A stretch of DNA of 64,000 nt, from contig NZ_AP019547.1 of the NCBI RefSeq assembly GCF_013168275.1, forward strand, positions 2,232,001 to 2,296,000. The letters run 5' to 3'. This DNA comes from Candidatus Nitrotoga sp. AM1P. Its GTDB lineage: Bacteria; Pseudomonadota; Gammaproteobacteria; Burkholderiales; Gallionellaceae. Under the pieces are notes generated by a model. The model worked only from the letters and a program-made list of their open reading frames with translations, was not told where the DNA came from and ran no database searches. How positions within the stretch are numbered: the first letter of the stretch is position 1; each line of letters begins with the position of its first letter. The position numbers and the translations under genes are program-made. Of this stretch, positions 55,308 to 64,000 are shown piece by piece.

Positions 55308-56702
55308 TTAATTTGGCCCGGCGAGGTGTTTGCGCGCTTGCGCGATGGCAGCTTCAACCTGTTGAGGCGCAGTGCCACCGAGGTGATTGCGGCTGGCCAA
55401 CGAACCTTCCAGTGTGAGTACAGAGTAGATGTCATCTGCAATGAGTGACGAGAACTGTTGTAATTCCTCCAGCTTTAGATCGCTCAGGTCGCAATTGCGC
55501 TGTTCGGCAAAGCGCACCACCAGTGCCACCGCTTCGTGTGCATCCCGGAACGGTAACCCCTTCTTTACCAAATAATCAGCTAAGTCTGTGGCCGTGGCAT
55601 AACCTTGCAACGCAGCCTCGCGCATGGCTGCGGGCTTGACCGTGATGCCACCTACCATGTCGGCGTAGATGCGCAAGGTTTGAGTGAGTGTATCTACCGT
55701 ATCGAACAGGGGTTCTTTATCTTCCTGGTTGTCTTTATTGTAGGCCAATGGCTGGCCTTTCATCAGTGTCAATAATGTTACTAGATTGCCGTTCACGCGG
55801 CCGGTCTTGCCACGTACCAGTTCCGGCACGTCTGGGTTTTTTTTCTGCGGCATGATGGAAGATCCCGTGCAGAAACGGTCGGCAATGTCGATGAAGCCGA
55901 AGCGTGGGTTCATCCACAGGATCAATTCTTCTGACAAGCGTGATAAATGTGTCATGGTGAGCGCGGCGCAAGCGGTAAATTCGATGGCGAAATCGCGATC
56001 GGATACTGCGTCTAGAGAGTTTTCACACACACCATCGAAACCAAGAAGTTCCGCCACCATCTCACGCTTAATCGGGTAGCTGGTGCCAGCCAATGCAGCC
56101 GCGCCAAGTGGCAGGCGATTGACGCGCTTACGACAATCAATGATGCGTTCCGCATCGCGCTTAAGCATCTCAAAATACGCCATCAGGTGATGCGCGAAAC
56201 TCACCGGCTGCGCGACCTGTAAATGGGTGTAGCCCGGCATTATGGTGTTTGTATGCTGTATGGCAAGATCAATGATTGCAGATTGCAAACTGCGTATGAG
56301 TTCATAAAGTTCGTCGATGGCGTGGCGCAAATACAGACGCACATCGGTTGCCACTTGGTCGTTACGCGAACGCCCGGTGTGCAAACGCTTACCAGCATCG
56401 CCTACAAGCGTGGTCAGGCGCTTTTCGATATTGAGATGCACATCCTCTAAATCGAGTGACCAAACGAATTTGTCGTTAAGAATCTCATGTTCGATTTGTG
56501 TCATGCCACGACGGATATCAGTTAAATCCTGCGTCGTAATGATGCCGCATGCCTCCAGCATCTGTGCATGAGCCAGTGATGCATGAATATCGAACGGTGC
56601 TAGTCGTTTATCAAACTCTACTGAAGCTGTATAACGTTTCACCAGTTCCGCGACCGGTTCGGTAAATCGTCCGGACCAGGTTTTTTTGTCTTGCATCGTC
56701 AT
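55308..56702 (-). CDS. argH: Argininosuccinate lyase
   Basis: Last step of arginine synthesis, releasing fumarate. 464 aa from ATG 56702; the earlier ATG at 56774 adds 24 non-family residues and overlaps the divergent algZ 5' region. Signature [11 protein letters not shown] and catalytic [13 protein letters not shown] are present. Divergent to algZ, as in Pseudomonas and relatives. Confidence 0.95.
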   Translation of the reverse strand: MTMQDKKTWSGRFTEPVAELVKRYTASVEFDKRLAPFDIHASLAHAQMLEACGIITTQDLTDIRRGMTQIEHEILNDKFVWSLDLEDVHLNIEKRLTTLVGDAGKRLHTGRSRNDQVATDVRLYLRHAIDELYELIRSLQSAIIDLAIQHTNTIMPGYTHLQVAQPVSFAHHLMAYFEMLKRDAERIIDCRKRVNRLPLGAAALAGTSYPIKREMVAELLGFDGVCENSLDAVSDRDFAIEFTACAALTMTHLSRLSEELILWMNPRFGFIDIADRFCTGSSIMPQKKNPDVPELVRGKTGRVNGNLVTLLTLMKGQPLAYNKDNQEDKEPLFDTVDTLTQTLRIYADMVGGITVKPAAMREAALQGYATATDLADYLVKKGLPFRDAHEAVALVVRFAEQRNCDLSDLKLEELQQFSSLIADDIYSVLTLEGSLASRNHLGGTAPQQVEAAIAQARKHLAGPN

Positions 56703-56747
56703 CGTCTCTTGTCCAGAATGTGCGGTATATACAGAGATATATCTGTC

Positions 56748-57800
56748 ATGCCAAATATGCAAAGTATAAATCAAAACACGCTGTCCGATGCGTTACCCGA
56801 TTTTCGTAACTGGGGTGTCATATTGCGTAGCTTGTTGTTAGTCAATGGTATGGCACTGCTGGTTGCTATTGCACAGGCATCATCCTGGCAGGATATTCTG
56901 GAGCGCATAATAGACATCGCTATGCTGCTACAGCCGGTGTTGTTGTTGAATTTATCACTGTTGTTCGTGCTTAATTTCTGGTTAGCACGGCTGTCCTACA
57001 AGCAGGGCGCTACTGTAGTACTACTATTGGCAATGTCTGTCACATTGATGATTTACCATTTGGGGGGCAGGCTGTATATTTCCACTGTAGATTATGGATA
57101 TTTCCATTCTTGGCGTAACGCCTTGCTCAGTAGTGTTATTGCGGGCCTTTTGTTGGTCTATTTTCAATTTCGTGCCCATGCTCTTTCCCCTGCACTGGAT
57201 AAGGCTCGCTTGCAAGCCTTGCAGGCTCGTATCCGCCCACACTTCCTGTTTAACAGTATTAATGCAGTGCTGGGTATTGTTCGCGCCAACCCCAGGCGTG
57301 CTGAAACCGCATTGGAAGATATGGCCGATCTGTTCCGTATGGCAATGGCACACGATGGCGATTTAGTGACTGTGCGACAAGAAGTGGCGCTTGCGCGTCA
57401 GTACCTCGCGCTGGAACAATTACGCTTGGGCGAACGCCTCAAGGTAAACTGGTACATCGACAATATGCCGGATGATGCGTTACTGCCACCGCTGATCTTG
57501 CAGCCATTACTTGAAAATGCCGTATATCACGGCATTGAGCCGCTGGCCGAGGGCGGGATTGTCGAGATTAAGCTATATTGCAACGGCAATGAAATGCACC
57601 TTGAAATATATAATCCGCGTCAGGAACAAGGCAGCCACCATGTAGGCAACAAAATAGCATTGAGCAATATACGTGAACGTTTAGCGCTGCAATTTGATGT
57701 CGAAGCAAGTTATAAGGTTGAAATTGGCAAGGATTTTTACCGCGTGCATATCAAGCTGCCCTATGTTAAGGAACTTTTGCAGTCGCCTTCTGTCACTTGA
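56748..57800 (+). CDS. algZ: LytS/AlgZ-type sensor histidine kinase
   Basis: 350 aa from ATG 56748. About four to five transmembrane segments in the first ~145 residues, then a LytS-type (His_kinase) domain: His165 in [17 protein letters not shown], and a compact ATPase part with [18 protein letters not shown] and ALSNIRERL. It partners with the LytTR regulator next door, as AlgZ-AlgR or FimS-AlgR do in Pseudomonas. The stimulus cannot be inferred. Confidence 0.9.
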   Translation: MPNMQSINQNTLSDALPDFRNWGVILRSLLLVNGMALLVAIAQASSWQDILERIIDIAMLLQPVLLLNLSLLFVLNFWLARLSYKQGATVVLLLAMSVTLMIYHLGGRLYISTVDYGYFHSWRNALLSSVIAGLLLVYFQFRAHALSPALDKARLQALQARIRPHFLFNSINAVLGIVRANPRRAETALEDMADLFRMAMAHDGDLVTVRQEVALARQYLALEQLRLGERLKVNWYIDNMPDDALLPPLILQPLLENAVYHGIEPLAEGGIVEIKLYCNGNEMHLEIYNPRQEQGSHHVGNKIALSNIRERLALQFDVEASYKVEIGKDFYRVHIKLPYVKELLQSPSVT

Positions 57801-57857
57801 GAGAGTCTGGGTAAAAGCTCTCGCGTGGGAAAAGAGAGCTGCATTGCTTGGTTAAAC

Positions 57858-57886
57858 TTTAAGGAGAGTTCTTTTAAGGAGAGTTC
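57858..57886 (+). promoter_or_regulatory. Duplicated ribosome site before algR
   Basis: Two direct copies of TTTAAGGAGAGTTC (57858-57871 and 57873-57886) lie with a 15-bp period just before the algR ATG at 57888. Only the second AAGGAG is correctly spaced for that ATG. The duplication is in frame with the region upstream. Confidence 0.65.
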
Positions 57887-57887
57887 A

Positions 57888-58652
57888 ATGAACAATGTTG
57901 AAATCCCCCTCACTGTTTTTATAGTGGATGACGAGCCGCCTGCACGCAATCGCCTTAAGGATCTACTCACCGATTGCGTTGAAAAACTGCCGCTGGAACT
58001 GGTAGGTGAAGCAGGCAATGGGCACGAGGCACTGGATAAGTTATCTGAAGTACAAGTAGACGTGGTGCTGGTAGATATTCGGATGCCGAAAATGGATGGA
58101 ATCGAACTGGCGCAACATCTTAATAAGCTGCCTAAGCCACCAGCAATCATTTTTACCACAGCTTATGATGTTTACGCCATTCAGGCGTTTGAGTTGCATG
58201 CTGTTGATTATTTGCTTAAACCTATCCGGCTTGGGCGTTTATCCGAGGCTCTCATACGTGCACGTTCTGCCGTGCCTTTAGCGAATGAAAAATTACAGGA
58301 ACTTGCCCCTGAGCCGCGTAAAAATCTTGCTATTCACGAACGTGGCAAGATCCATCTTCTTCCCATCGAGCAAGTGTTGTATCTACGTGCTGAGCTGAAA
58401 TACGTTACTGTGCGCACAGTGGAACGTGAGTACCTGATTGAAGAATCGCTTGGCGCGCTGGAAAAGGAATTTGCCGCACGTTTCATTCGCATCCATCGCA
58501 ATTGCTTGGTGGCAAAAGACGAGATTGCCGGCTTTGAAAAAGTGGTCGACGAGAAAAACGGTGAGTCACATTGGACAGTCAATCTCAAGCAATTAAATGA
58601 GATGTTGCCGATTAGTCGCAGACAGCAGTTTATTGTGAAAGAGTTTGGTTAG
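57888..58652 (+). CDS. algR: LytTR response regulator AlgR
   Basis: 254 aa from ATG 57888. Receiver domain: acidic pocket VDDE (Asp14-15), phospho-Asp63 in LVDIRMP, Lys in YLLKPI. C-terminal LytTR DNA-binding domain: FIRIHRNCLVAKDEI. The usual AlgZ partner; it begins 87 bp after algZ. In Pseudomonas this pair controls alginate, pili and motility; the local regulon is not shown. Confidence 0.92.
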   Translation: MNNVEIPLTVFIVDDEPPARNRLKDLLTDCVEKLPLELVGEAGNGHEALDKLSEVQVDVVLVDIRMPKMDGIELAQHLNKLPKPPAIIFTTAYDVYAIQAFELHAVDYLLKPIRLGRLSEALIRARSAVPLANEKLQELAPEPRKNLAIHERGKIHLLPIEQVLYLRAELKYVTVRTVEREYLIEESLGALEKEFAARFIRIHRNCLVAKDEIAGFEKVVDEKNGESHWTVNLKQLNEMLPISRRQQFIVKEFG

Positions 58653-58797
58653 TTGGGTCACGCTTTATTACCTTGCCGAACCAACTAAAAATAAAGTTTG
58701 TTGCAAGCAGAATGTATGCAGGGATCAGCAAACTGCTTTCATGTATCAAAAATCCCCCCAAGATTTACATAAAACAAGACTTACATAAAAAATGAGG

Positions 58798-58815
58798 GGC
58801 AATAATATTGCCTTT
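58798..58815 (+). terminator. Weak hairpin after algR
   Basis: GGCAAT-AAT-ATTGCC followed by TTT, 145 bp after the algR stop and just inside the 3' flank of ppc. A weak terminator at best. Confidence 0.35.
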
Positions 58816-58819
58816 AACT

Positions 58820-61606
58820 CTATCCGCTATTCCTCAATCCCGCCGCAATTCCGTTAATTGTCAGGTGTATCGCACGTTTCACTAGGTGGTGGGTGTCGCC
58901 CGAGCGGTGGCGGTGTAATAACCCAACTTGCAGGTGGTTAAGCGGGTCGATATAGGGAGTACGCGTGGTAAGGCTGCGCGCCAAGGTTGGGTTGCTCTCC
59001 AGCAAAGTGGTTGCGCCGGTGATTGCGAACAGCATGTCCACAGTGCGTTGCCATTCCGTTTCTATCATGTGGAAGATGGTGTGACGCAAGCTTTCGTCCG
59101 GCACCAGTTCGGCATAGCGTGAGGCGATACCCATATCGGTTTTGGACAGAACCATGTCCATGTTAGAGAGCAGGCCGCGAAAAAACGCCCAGTTTTGATA
59201 CATGGCTTGTAGTTGTTGCAGTCCGGTTTCGCCTTCACGTTCGATAAATTGTTGTATTGCGCTACCAAAGCCGTACCAGCCTGGCAACAGTACGCGGTTC
59301 AAACTCCAACTGAATACCCAAGGAATAGCGCGCAAATCTTCAATATTGTTGGATGCCTTGCGCGAGGAGGGGCGACTGCCGATGTTGAGTTCAGCAATTT
59401 CTCGAATCGGTGTGGCAGCGAAAAAATAATCGGTAAACCCGGGAGTTTCATAAACCAGTTTGCGGTAGGCGGCGAAGGCATCTAGACTGAGCGCTTCCCC
59501 AATGCGGAGGTATTCCGGCATGGTGCTGCCATTATGATCGCCGTGGTGATGCAATAGTGTGGCTTCCATGGTGGCGGCGATAAGAATTTCCAGATTGCGC
59601 CGTCCAATTTCCGGGTCGGAATATTTGCTGGCGATAACTTCGCCTTGTTCGGTGATGCGAATTTGAGCGTTTACGCTGCCCGGCGGCTGCGCCAGAATGG
59701 CCTCGTAGCTTGGGCCGCCCCCGCGCCCTACCGTACCGCCACGGCCGTGGAAGAGGCGTAATTCAATACCATGCTTTTTGAACACTTTAACCAGTTCGAG
59801 TTCAGCCTTGTAGAGTTCCCAATTGGCGGTAAGGTAACCCCCATCTTTGTTGCTGTCGGAATAGCCCAGCATGACTTCCTGTGTGTTGTCGCGGCTCTTT
59901 AGCAGTTCCCGGTAGAACGGAATAGAGAATAATTCATTCATGATTACGCCGCAATTGCGCAAGTCAGTGATGGTCTCAAATAGCGGAATGATGTTGAGGT
60001 GCAGCTCATGATCGTTGTCCAGCAAGCCGGCCTGTTGCAACATTAGTGCTACTTCAAGCATGTCACTTACTGAATCAGTCTTGGAAATGATGTAATTGGG
60101 CAATGCTACGTGACCAAAGCGGTGGTGAATTTCTGCAGCCACTTGCATCAGTTGCAGCTCACCTTGTGCGGTATCGGAGAACAGTTCCAAATCGTTGGCC
60201 AATACCTTGCCTGCCTGCAACGCCATAATTAATGCACTGCAACGACCTGCCTCATCCAGCTTGAGGTAATTAGTGGTACCTGCCTTGGCGAGCAACTCAC
60301 TCACTACTTGTTCATGCACCCCACTGTGCTGACGCATATCCAGCGGTGCGAGATGGAAGCCGAATACCTCGACGGCCCGGCGCAGATAAGCCACTCGCCC
60401 GCGTGCCAGGTACAACGCGCCGTGTTGTTCCAGTGAGTGAATAATAATGTCAAGATCGGCTATATATTCTTGCGCATTAGCGTAAGGTTTGGCATCTTGG
60501 CCAACGGCACGCAGGTGCTTGACGTGGTGTCCAAGTTGTTCTGTCGTAGCCACCAGACGCGAGTAGATGGCGATCAGCACGCGGCGATAAGGTTCATCTT
60601 CTCGACTTACCGCTTTGTCCGGCGATTGCGCGGCAAACGCTTCCAACTCCTGGCTGACTTTTACCAGTTGGGTAGACAGACTCAGTCGTGTACCGAGCAG
60701 ATGGGTTTCCGCCAGATAGTATTCCAGTACTGTAGCTGAATGCCGCATGGCTGCGTCCAGCATGACCTGGTGCGTGACGAACGGGTTGCCGTCGCGGTCG
60801 CCGCCGATCCAGCTGCCGATGCGTAGAAATGGCGGAATGCGCAGGCGCGTGTCGAAGCGCGCTTCTATTTGCTTTTCCAGGCTGGCATAAATCTTGGGAA
60901 TTTCACTGAGAAAAGTATAGCGATAATAGGTTAGCCCATTCTTTATTTCATCCGGCACTGTTAATTTGGAAGTGCGCAACATGCGCGTGTGCCACAGAAT
61001 CAGTACGAAGCGGCGCAGGGCTTCTTCATTATCGGCAAGCTCGTCCGGTGTCATGTTGATTCGATCGCGGTCTGATAGCAGGCTGGCGATGATGAGCTGG
61101 CAGTCGAGAATGCTTTTGCGCTGCACCTCGGTAGGGTGTGCGGTCAGCACTGGTGAGATCAACGCCTTGTTAAGAAAAGCCTGTATGGCCTCGGTAGAAA
61201 TATTCTTGTCCTGTATACGATCGAGAGCCAGTTGCACACTTCCTTCTTGTGGCAGTGAGCCAGCATTGAGATGTGCGCGACGACGACGGTTGTGGTGCAG
61301 GTCTTCGGCAATGTTGGACAGTTGCGAAAAATAACTGAAAGCACGAACTACGGACAACGTGTCGCGCGGTGACAACGCATCCAGGATTTGTTCCAGTTGG
61401 TGGCGATCTCGCTCGTCCTGAGTCTTGCGGAAAAGCACTGCACAGCGTCGCACGTTCTCGACTAAATCGAAGGTTTTATCGCCCTCCTGTTCGCGCAGGG
61501 TGTCACCAAGGATACGTCCGAGCAGGCGAATGTCTTCACGTAGTGGTATGTCTTTAAATGATATGTCGGCAGGCGTGGCAAGCAAGTTCATGGCGTTTAT
61601 CTTCAT
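58820..61606 (-). CDS. ppc: Phosphoenolpyruvate carboxylase
   Basis: Adds bicarbonate to phosphoenolpyruvate to give oxaloacetate, feeding the TCA cycle. 928 aa. Catalytic His in LTAHPTEVQRKS, GYSDSNKDGG, and LFHGRGGTVGRGGGP. Divergent to hemC, an arrangement seen in other betaproteobacteria. It separates algR from hemC, which are adjacent in Pseudomonas. Confidence 0.95.
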   Translation of the reverse strand: MKINAMNLLATPADISFKDIPLREDIRLLGRILGDTLREQEGDKTFDLVENVRRCAVLFRKTQDERDRHQLEQILDALSPRDTLSVVRAFSYFSQLSNIAEDLHHNRRRRAHLNAGSLPQEGSVQLALDRIQDKNISTEAIQAFLNKALISPVLTAHPTEVQRKSILDCQLIIASLLSDRDRINMTPDELADNEEALRRFVLILWHTRMLRTSKLTVPDEIKNGLTYYRYTFLSEIPKIYASLEKQIEARFDTRLRIPPFLRIGSWIGGDRDGNPFVTHQVMLDAAMRHSATVLEYYLAETHLLGTRLSLSTQLVKVSQELEAFAAQSPDKAVSREDEPYRRVLIAIYSRLVATTEQLGHHVKHLRAVGQDAKPYANAQEYIADLDIIIHSLEQHGALYLARGRVAYLRRAVEVFGFHLAPLDMRQHSGVHEQVVSELLAKAGTTNYLKLDEAGRCSALIMALQAGKVLANDLELFSDTAQGELQLMQVAAEIHHRFGHVALPNYIISKTDSVSDMLEVALMLQQAGLLDNDHELHLNIIPLFETITDLRNCGVIMNELFSIPFYRELLKSRDNTQEVMLGYSDSNKDGGYLTANWELYKAELELVKVFKKHGIELRLFHGRGGTVGRGGGPSYEAILAQPPGSVNAQIRITEQGEVIASKYSDPEIGRRNLEILIAATMEATLLHHHGDHNGSTMPEYLRIGEALSLDAFAAYRKLVYETPGFTDYFFAATPIREIAELNIGSRPSSRKASNNIEDLRAIPWVFSWSLNRVLLPGWYGFGSAIQQFIEREGETGLQQLQAMYQNWAFFRGLLSNMDMVLSKTDMGIASRYAELVPDESLRHTIFHMIETEWQRTVDMLFAITGATTLLESNPTLARSLTTRTPYIDPLNHLQVGLLHRHRSGDTHHLVKRAIHLTINGIAAGLRNSG

Positions 61607-61707
61607 AAAACAGGTGTCTTCTACAGCATACGGTATAACGCGCGCGCAATAGGCTCATGTTAGAATGCGGCGCAATCGAATTTACAACTAAAGATTCAGG
61701 AAAAGCA

Positions 61708-62652
61708 ATGAATCAGGTATCTCAGACGCAAACCATTCCCGCAAAACTGGTCATCGTATCGCGTGAAAGCGCGTTGGCAATGTGGCAGGCAGAATTTATC
61801 CGTGATCGGCTGCGCGCATTATACCAACAAACTGAAATCAGCATATTGGGCATGACCACGCAAGGCGATCAAATTCTTGATATAACGCTGTCTAAAATTG
61901 GTGGCAAGGGTTTATTCGTGAAAGAGCTTGAGACTGCGCTGGAAGATGGACGCGCTGATATTGCGGTGCACTCGCTGAAGGATGTGCCCATGCATTTGCC
62001 ACAGGGGTTTATGTTGGCCTGTATCGGCAAGCGTGAAGATGCGCGCGATGCTTTTGTGTCTAACCTCCATGCCAATCTCGAAGCGCTACCGCCGGGCAGT
62101 GTGGTCGGCACTTCCAGCTTACGCCGCGAAAGTCAGTTGCGTGCCCGTTTCTCCCACCTGAAAATTGAGTCATTGCGAGGTAATGTGCAGACCCGTTTGC
62201 GCAAACTGGACGAAGGCAAATATGCTGCCATCATACTCGCCGCTGCGGGTTTGAAACGTTTGGGCTTGGGCGATCGTATTCGCGATTTAATTTCTCCTGA
62301 GAATAGCCTGCCGGCAGTCGGTCAGGGTGCGCTGGGTATTGAATGTCTCATTTCCCGCCCTGATCTGGAAGTACTGTTGCGACCACTACACCATGCGGAC
62401 ACTGCTGCTTGTGTGCAGGCGGAACGTGCCTTGAGCCGTGCGCTGGCGGGTAGCTGCCAAGTGCCGCTAGGTGGTTTTGCAGAAATAGTGGGCAATGAGC
62501 TGCGCTTGCGAGGTTTTGTCGGCAGCCCGGATGGCAAGCGCATGGCGCATGCCGAACTATGTGGTTCAACCGCCGATCCTGAAGCATTAGGTAATGCCGT
62601 GGCGCAAGCTTTGCGCGCGCAAGGCGCGGATGAGATTCTGGCTACTCTATGA
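61708..62652 (+). CDS. hemC: Hydroxymethylbilane synthase (porphobilinogen deaminase)
   Basis: Joins four porphobilinogens. 314 aa from ATG 61708 (AGGAAAAG upstream; the reading from 61657 adds non-family residues). [21 protein letters not shown]-like [12 protein letters not shown], and the cofactor cysteine in [18 protein letters not shown]. Heads hemC-hemD-hemX. Confidence 0.95.
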   Translation: MNQVSQTQTIPAKLVIVSRESALAMWQAEFIRDRLRALYQQTEISILGMTTQGDQILDITLSKIGGKGLFVKELETALEDGRADIAVHSLKDVPMHLPQGFMLACIGKREDARDAFVSNLHANLEALPPGSVVGTSSLRRESQLRARFSHLKIESLRGNVQTRLRKLDEGKYAAIILAAAGLKRLGLGDRIRDLISPENSLPAVGQGALGIECLISRPDLEVLLRPLHHADTAACVQAERALSRALAGSCQVPLGGFAEIVGNELRLRGFVGSPDGKRMAHAELCGSTADPEALGNAVAQALRAQGADEILATL

Positions 62653-62761
62653 AATTTGACACAATAATTCACTACAGAGGCAACAAGATAAAAAGAATAC
62701 ATTTTGTTTTGGTAGATATTTCACTGCCAATGACTGTAATAAAACAAAATTTGTTTTTGGC

Positions 62762-63670
62762 ATGATGCAACAGCAGCCACTAGCCGGATTGAACATCGTG
62801 GTGACTCGCCCGCGCGAGCAGGCAATGCAATTGGCACAACGCATAGCACAGGCTGGGGGGCAAGCCACCCTGTTTCCTCTGTTGGAAGTTAGCCCGGTGC
62901 TTGACTCGCAGCCCTTGTGTGCGCTTATCACCCGTTTGCATGAATTCAATCTTGCTATTTTTATTAGCCCCAATGCAGTGCGTTATGGCATGGAAGCTAT
63001 CAACGCTGCAAGCGAATTTTCCCTCCCTAATCAGCTGGATTTTCCTCGCTCCTCTCCTCTTGCAAATGGAACAGATGTGGGCAATAACACGGGAGAGGGT
63101 AACGTTGGTGTTTCAACCGAACAATATAATGCGTTGCCAACGACCTTAAAAATTGCGACGGTAGGACAAGGTAGTGTTCGCGCACTGCGCGATTACGGTG
63201 TAAAAAATATCATCGCGCCGCAAGATCGTTTCGATAGCGAAGCATTGCTGGCGCTACCGGAATTAAAACAGATTGCAGGCTGGCGTGTGGTGATTTTTCG
63301 CGGCAATGGTGGACGTGAGTTATTGGGCAATACCCTTAAAGCGCGTGGCGCCAAGGTTGAGTACGTTACGTGTTACCAACGTGCCAGGCCGCGTCAGAAT
63401 GCCTCCATGCTACTTGCTGCCAATCCAGATGCAATTACAGTAACCAGCAGTGAGGCGTTAGGTTATCTGTGGGCCATGCTGGATAACATGGCGAAAAAAC
63501 GGCTTGCCACTGTGCCACTATTCGTGCCGCACGCACGTATTGCCGAAATTGCACATAAGTTGGGTTGGAGCGAGGTGGTGCCGACTGAAGTAGGGGATGA
63601 CGGCCTGATATCGGGTTTGATAGCATGGGCAAAGAAAAATGCTGCAAACAGAATTGGAAATAAGCTATGA
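62762..63670 (+). CDS. hemD: Uroporphyrinogen-III synthase
   Basis: Closes the tetrapyrrole ring. 302 aa, somewhat long (family ~250-265). N-terminal GLNIVVTRPREQAMQLAQRI, then ISPNAVRYG. A linker of ~35 residues (Asn/Gly/Ser-rich, near residues 83-118) is extra. C-terminal RVVIFRGNGGRELL and TVTSSEALGYL. It overlaps hemX by 4 bp. Confidence 0.92.
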   Translation: MMQQQPLAGLNIVVTRPREQAMQLAQRIAQAGGQATLFPLLEVSPVLDSQPLCALITRLHEFNLAIFISPNAVRYGMEAINAASEFSLPNQLDFPRSSPLANGTDVGNNTGEGNVGVSTEQYNALPTTLKIATVGQGSVRALRDYGVKNIIAPQDRFDSEALLALPELKQIAGWRVVIFRGNGGRELLGNTLKARGAKVEYVTCYQRARPRQNASMLLAANPDAITVTSSEALGYLWAMLDNMAKKRLATVPLFVPHARIAEIAHKLGWSEVVPTEVGDDGLISGLIAWAKKNAANRIGNKL

Positions 63671-64000
63671 CCCAGCAAGCGCCGCCCGCCGAACAAATTA
63701 ATTCTGCCATGCCGGAGACTATGGCAGCACCTACCGCTTCGTCTCATAATTCAATGGAAAATATCATTTCCCGCATAAGTATTATGAAGGTGGTCCTGGC
63801 TGTGGTCCTGGTAGTATTTTTATGGCAGTGGTTTGATACCCACCTCCAGATTAATAATATGCAGCAGGAATTGGCGCGCCGCTTGGCTGAAATGGATGGG
63901 AACAACAAGGCCAACCAAGTGTTAATGACGCAAGTGAAAGAGTCCATGCGCGAGCTGTCTGTCAAAGTTGGCGTGCTGGAAGCCCATTCTGCCGAAGCAC
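63667..64000 (+). CDS. hemX: HemX-like protein, truncated by window end
   Basis: First ~111 codons of the HemX protein. An N-terminal cytoplasmic part, one transmembrane segment (VVLAVVLVVFLWQWF) and a coiled-coil-like part (MQQELARRLAEMDG) match HemX in the hemC-hemD-hemX-hemY operon. Function of HemX is uncertain. ATGA overlap with hemD. Confidence 0.88.
   Translation, partial: MTQQAPPAEQINSAMPETMAAPTASSHNSMENIISRISIMKVVLAVVLVVFLWQWFDTHLQINNMQQELARRLAEMDGNNKANQVLMTQVKESMRELSVKVGVLEAHSAEA

Noticed and set aside
1..64000. Search for tRNA, rRNA, CRISPR arrays, insertion sequences and phage genes
   Set aside because: No tRNA-like cloverleaf, no direct-repeat array, no transposase or integrase was recognised by eye; small elements could still have been missed.

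Overview
The window looks like a chromosomal segment of a betaproteobacterium, most likely family Gallionellaceae (iron oxidisers such as Gallionella and Sideroxydans, or the nitrite oxidiser Nitrotoga). This is inferred from protein character and gene order, not from a database search. The signs are a complete alternative complex III (ACIII) operon, several c-type cytochromes, six haem-biosynthesis genes (hemA, hemF, hemJ, hemC, hemD, hemX), the argH-algZ-algR / hemC-hemD-hemX neighbourhood, dusB-fis-purH-purD, and a moderate to slightly AT-leaning base composition.

Layout. 1-1663 (minus): truncated livH and a Liv-type binding lipoprotein with a good sigma70 promoter. 2318-2695 (minus): small monohaem cytochrome c. 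2952-3746: lgt. 4193-11443 (plus): actA-actB1-actB2-actC-actD-actE-actF, the quinol-oxidising ACIII, followed without a gap by sspA-sspB. 12825-17713 (minus): an RlmL-type methyltransferase, hemJ, an alpha/beta hydrolase with a [2Fe-2S] ferredoxin, a VanZ-like protein, a methyltransferase and apaG. 18078-21273 (plus): hemA-prfA-prmC. 21326-26672 (minus): hemF, purD, purH, fis, dusB. 26760-28637 (plus): a ubiquinone-type hydroxylase and dsbC.

29053-37753 is an accessory stretch. It holds a decayed PEP-CTERM gene, cbpM-cbpA, a di-haem cytochrome of the MauG/CcpA class, an outer-membrane protein that looks like two fused PagL-like barrels, a Gly/Tyr-rich secreted protein with a glycine-zipper lipoprotein, an HtrA-like protease and an orphan gene. 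37803-51776 (minus) is a sugar-phosphate block (glgP, class I aldolase, DUF2934, pgm, tkt, tal, zwf). It is followed by a uracil-DNA-glycosylase-family gene, DUF488 and a Rieske/FAD oxidoreductase. 51777-53163 is degenerate and carries a broken glycosyltransferase. 53164-55253 has an HNH nuclease, a VOC protein, an ABM-like protein and grxD. 55308-64000 is argH | algZ-algR | ppc | hemC-hemD-hemX, with hemX running off the end.

How it fits together. ACIII moves electrons between quinol and periplasmic cytochromes and sits directly before sspAB, the place many beta- and gammaproteobacteria use for the bc1 genes petABC. The haem genes, dsbC and small cytochromes fit a cytochrome-rich lithotroph. 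The glgP-pgm-zwf-tal-tkt set would route stored glucan into the oxidative pentose phosphate pathway. I found no tRNA, rRNA, CRISPR array, insertion sequence or prophage. No clearly new multi-gene system stands out. The best leads are the split ActB with its intact N-terminal cysteine motif, ACIII at the pet position, the two-barrel PagL-like protein, a copy of the pgm 3' end downstream of glgP, a 7-codon leader ORF before the Rieske/FAD oxidoreductase, and the duplicated Shine-Dalgarno before algR.
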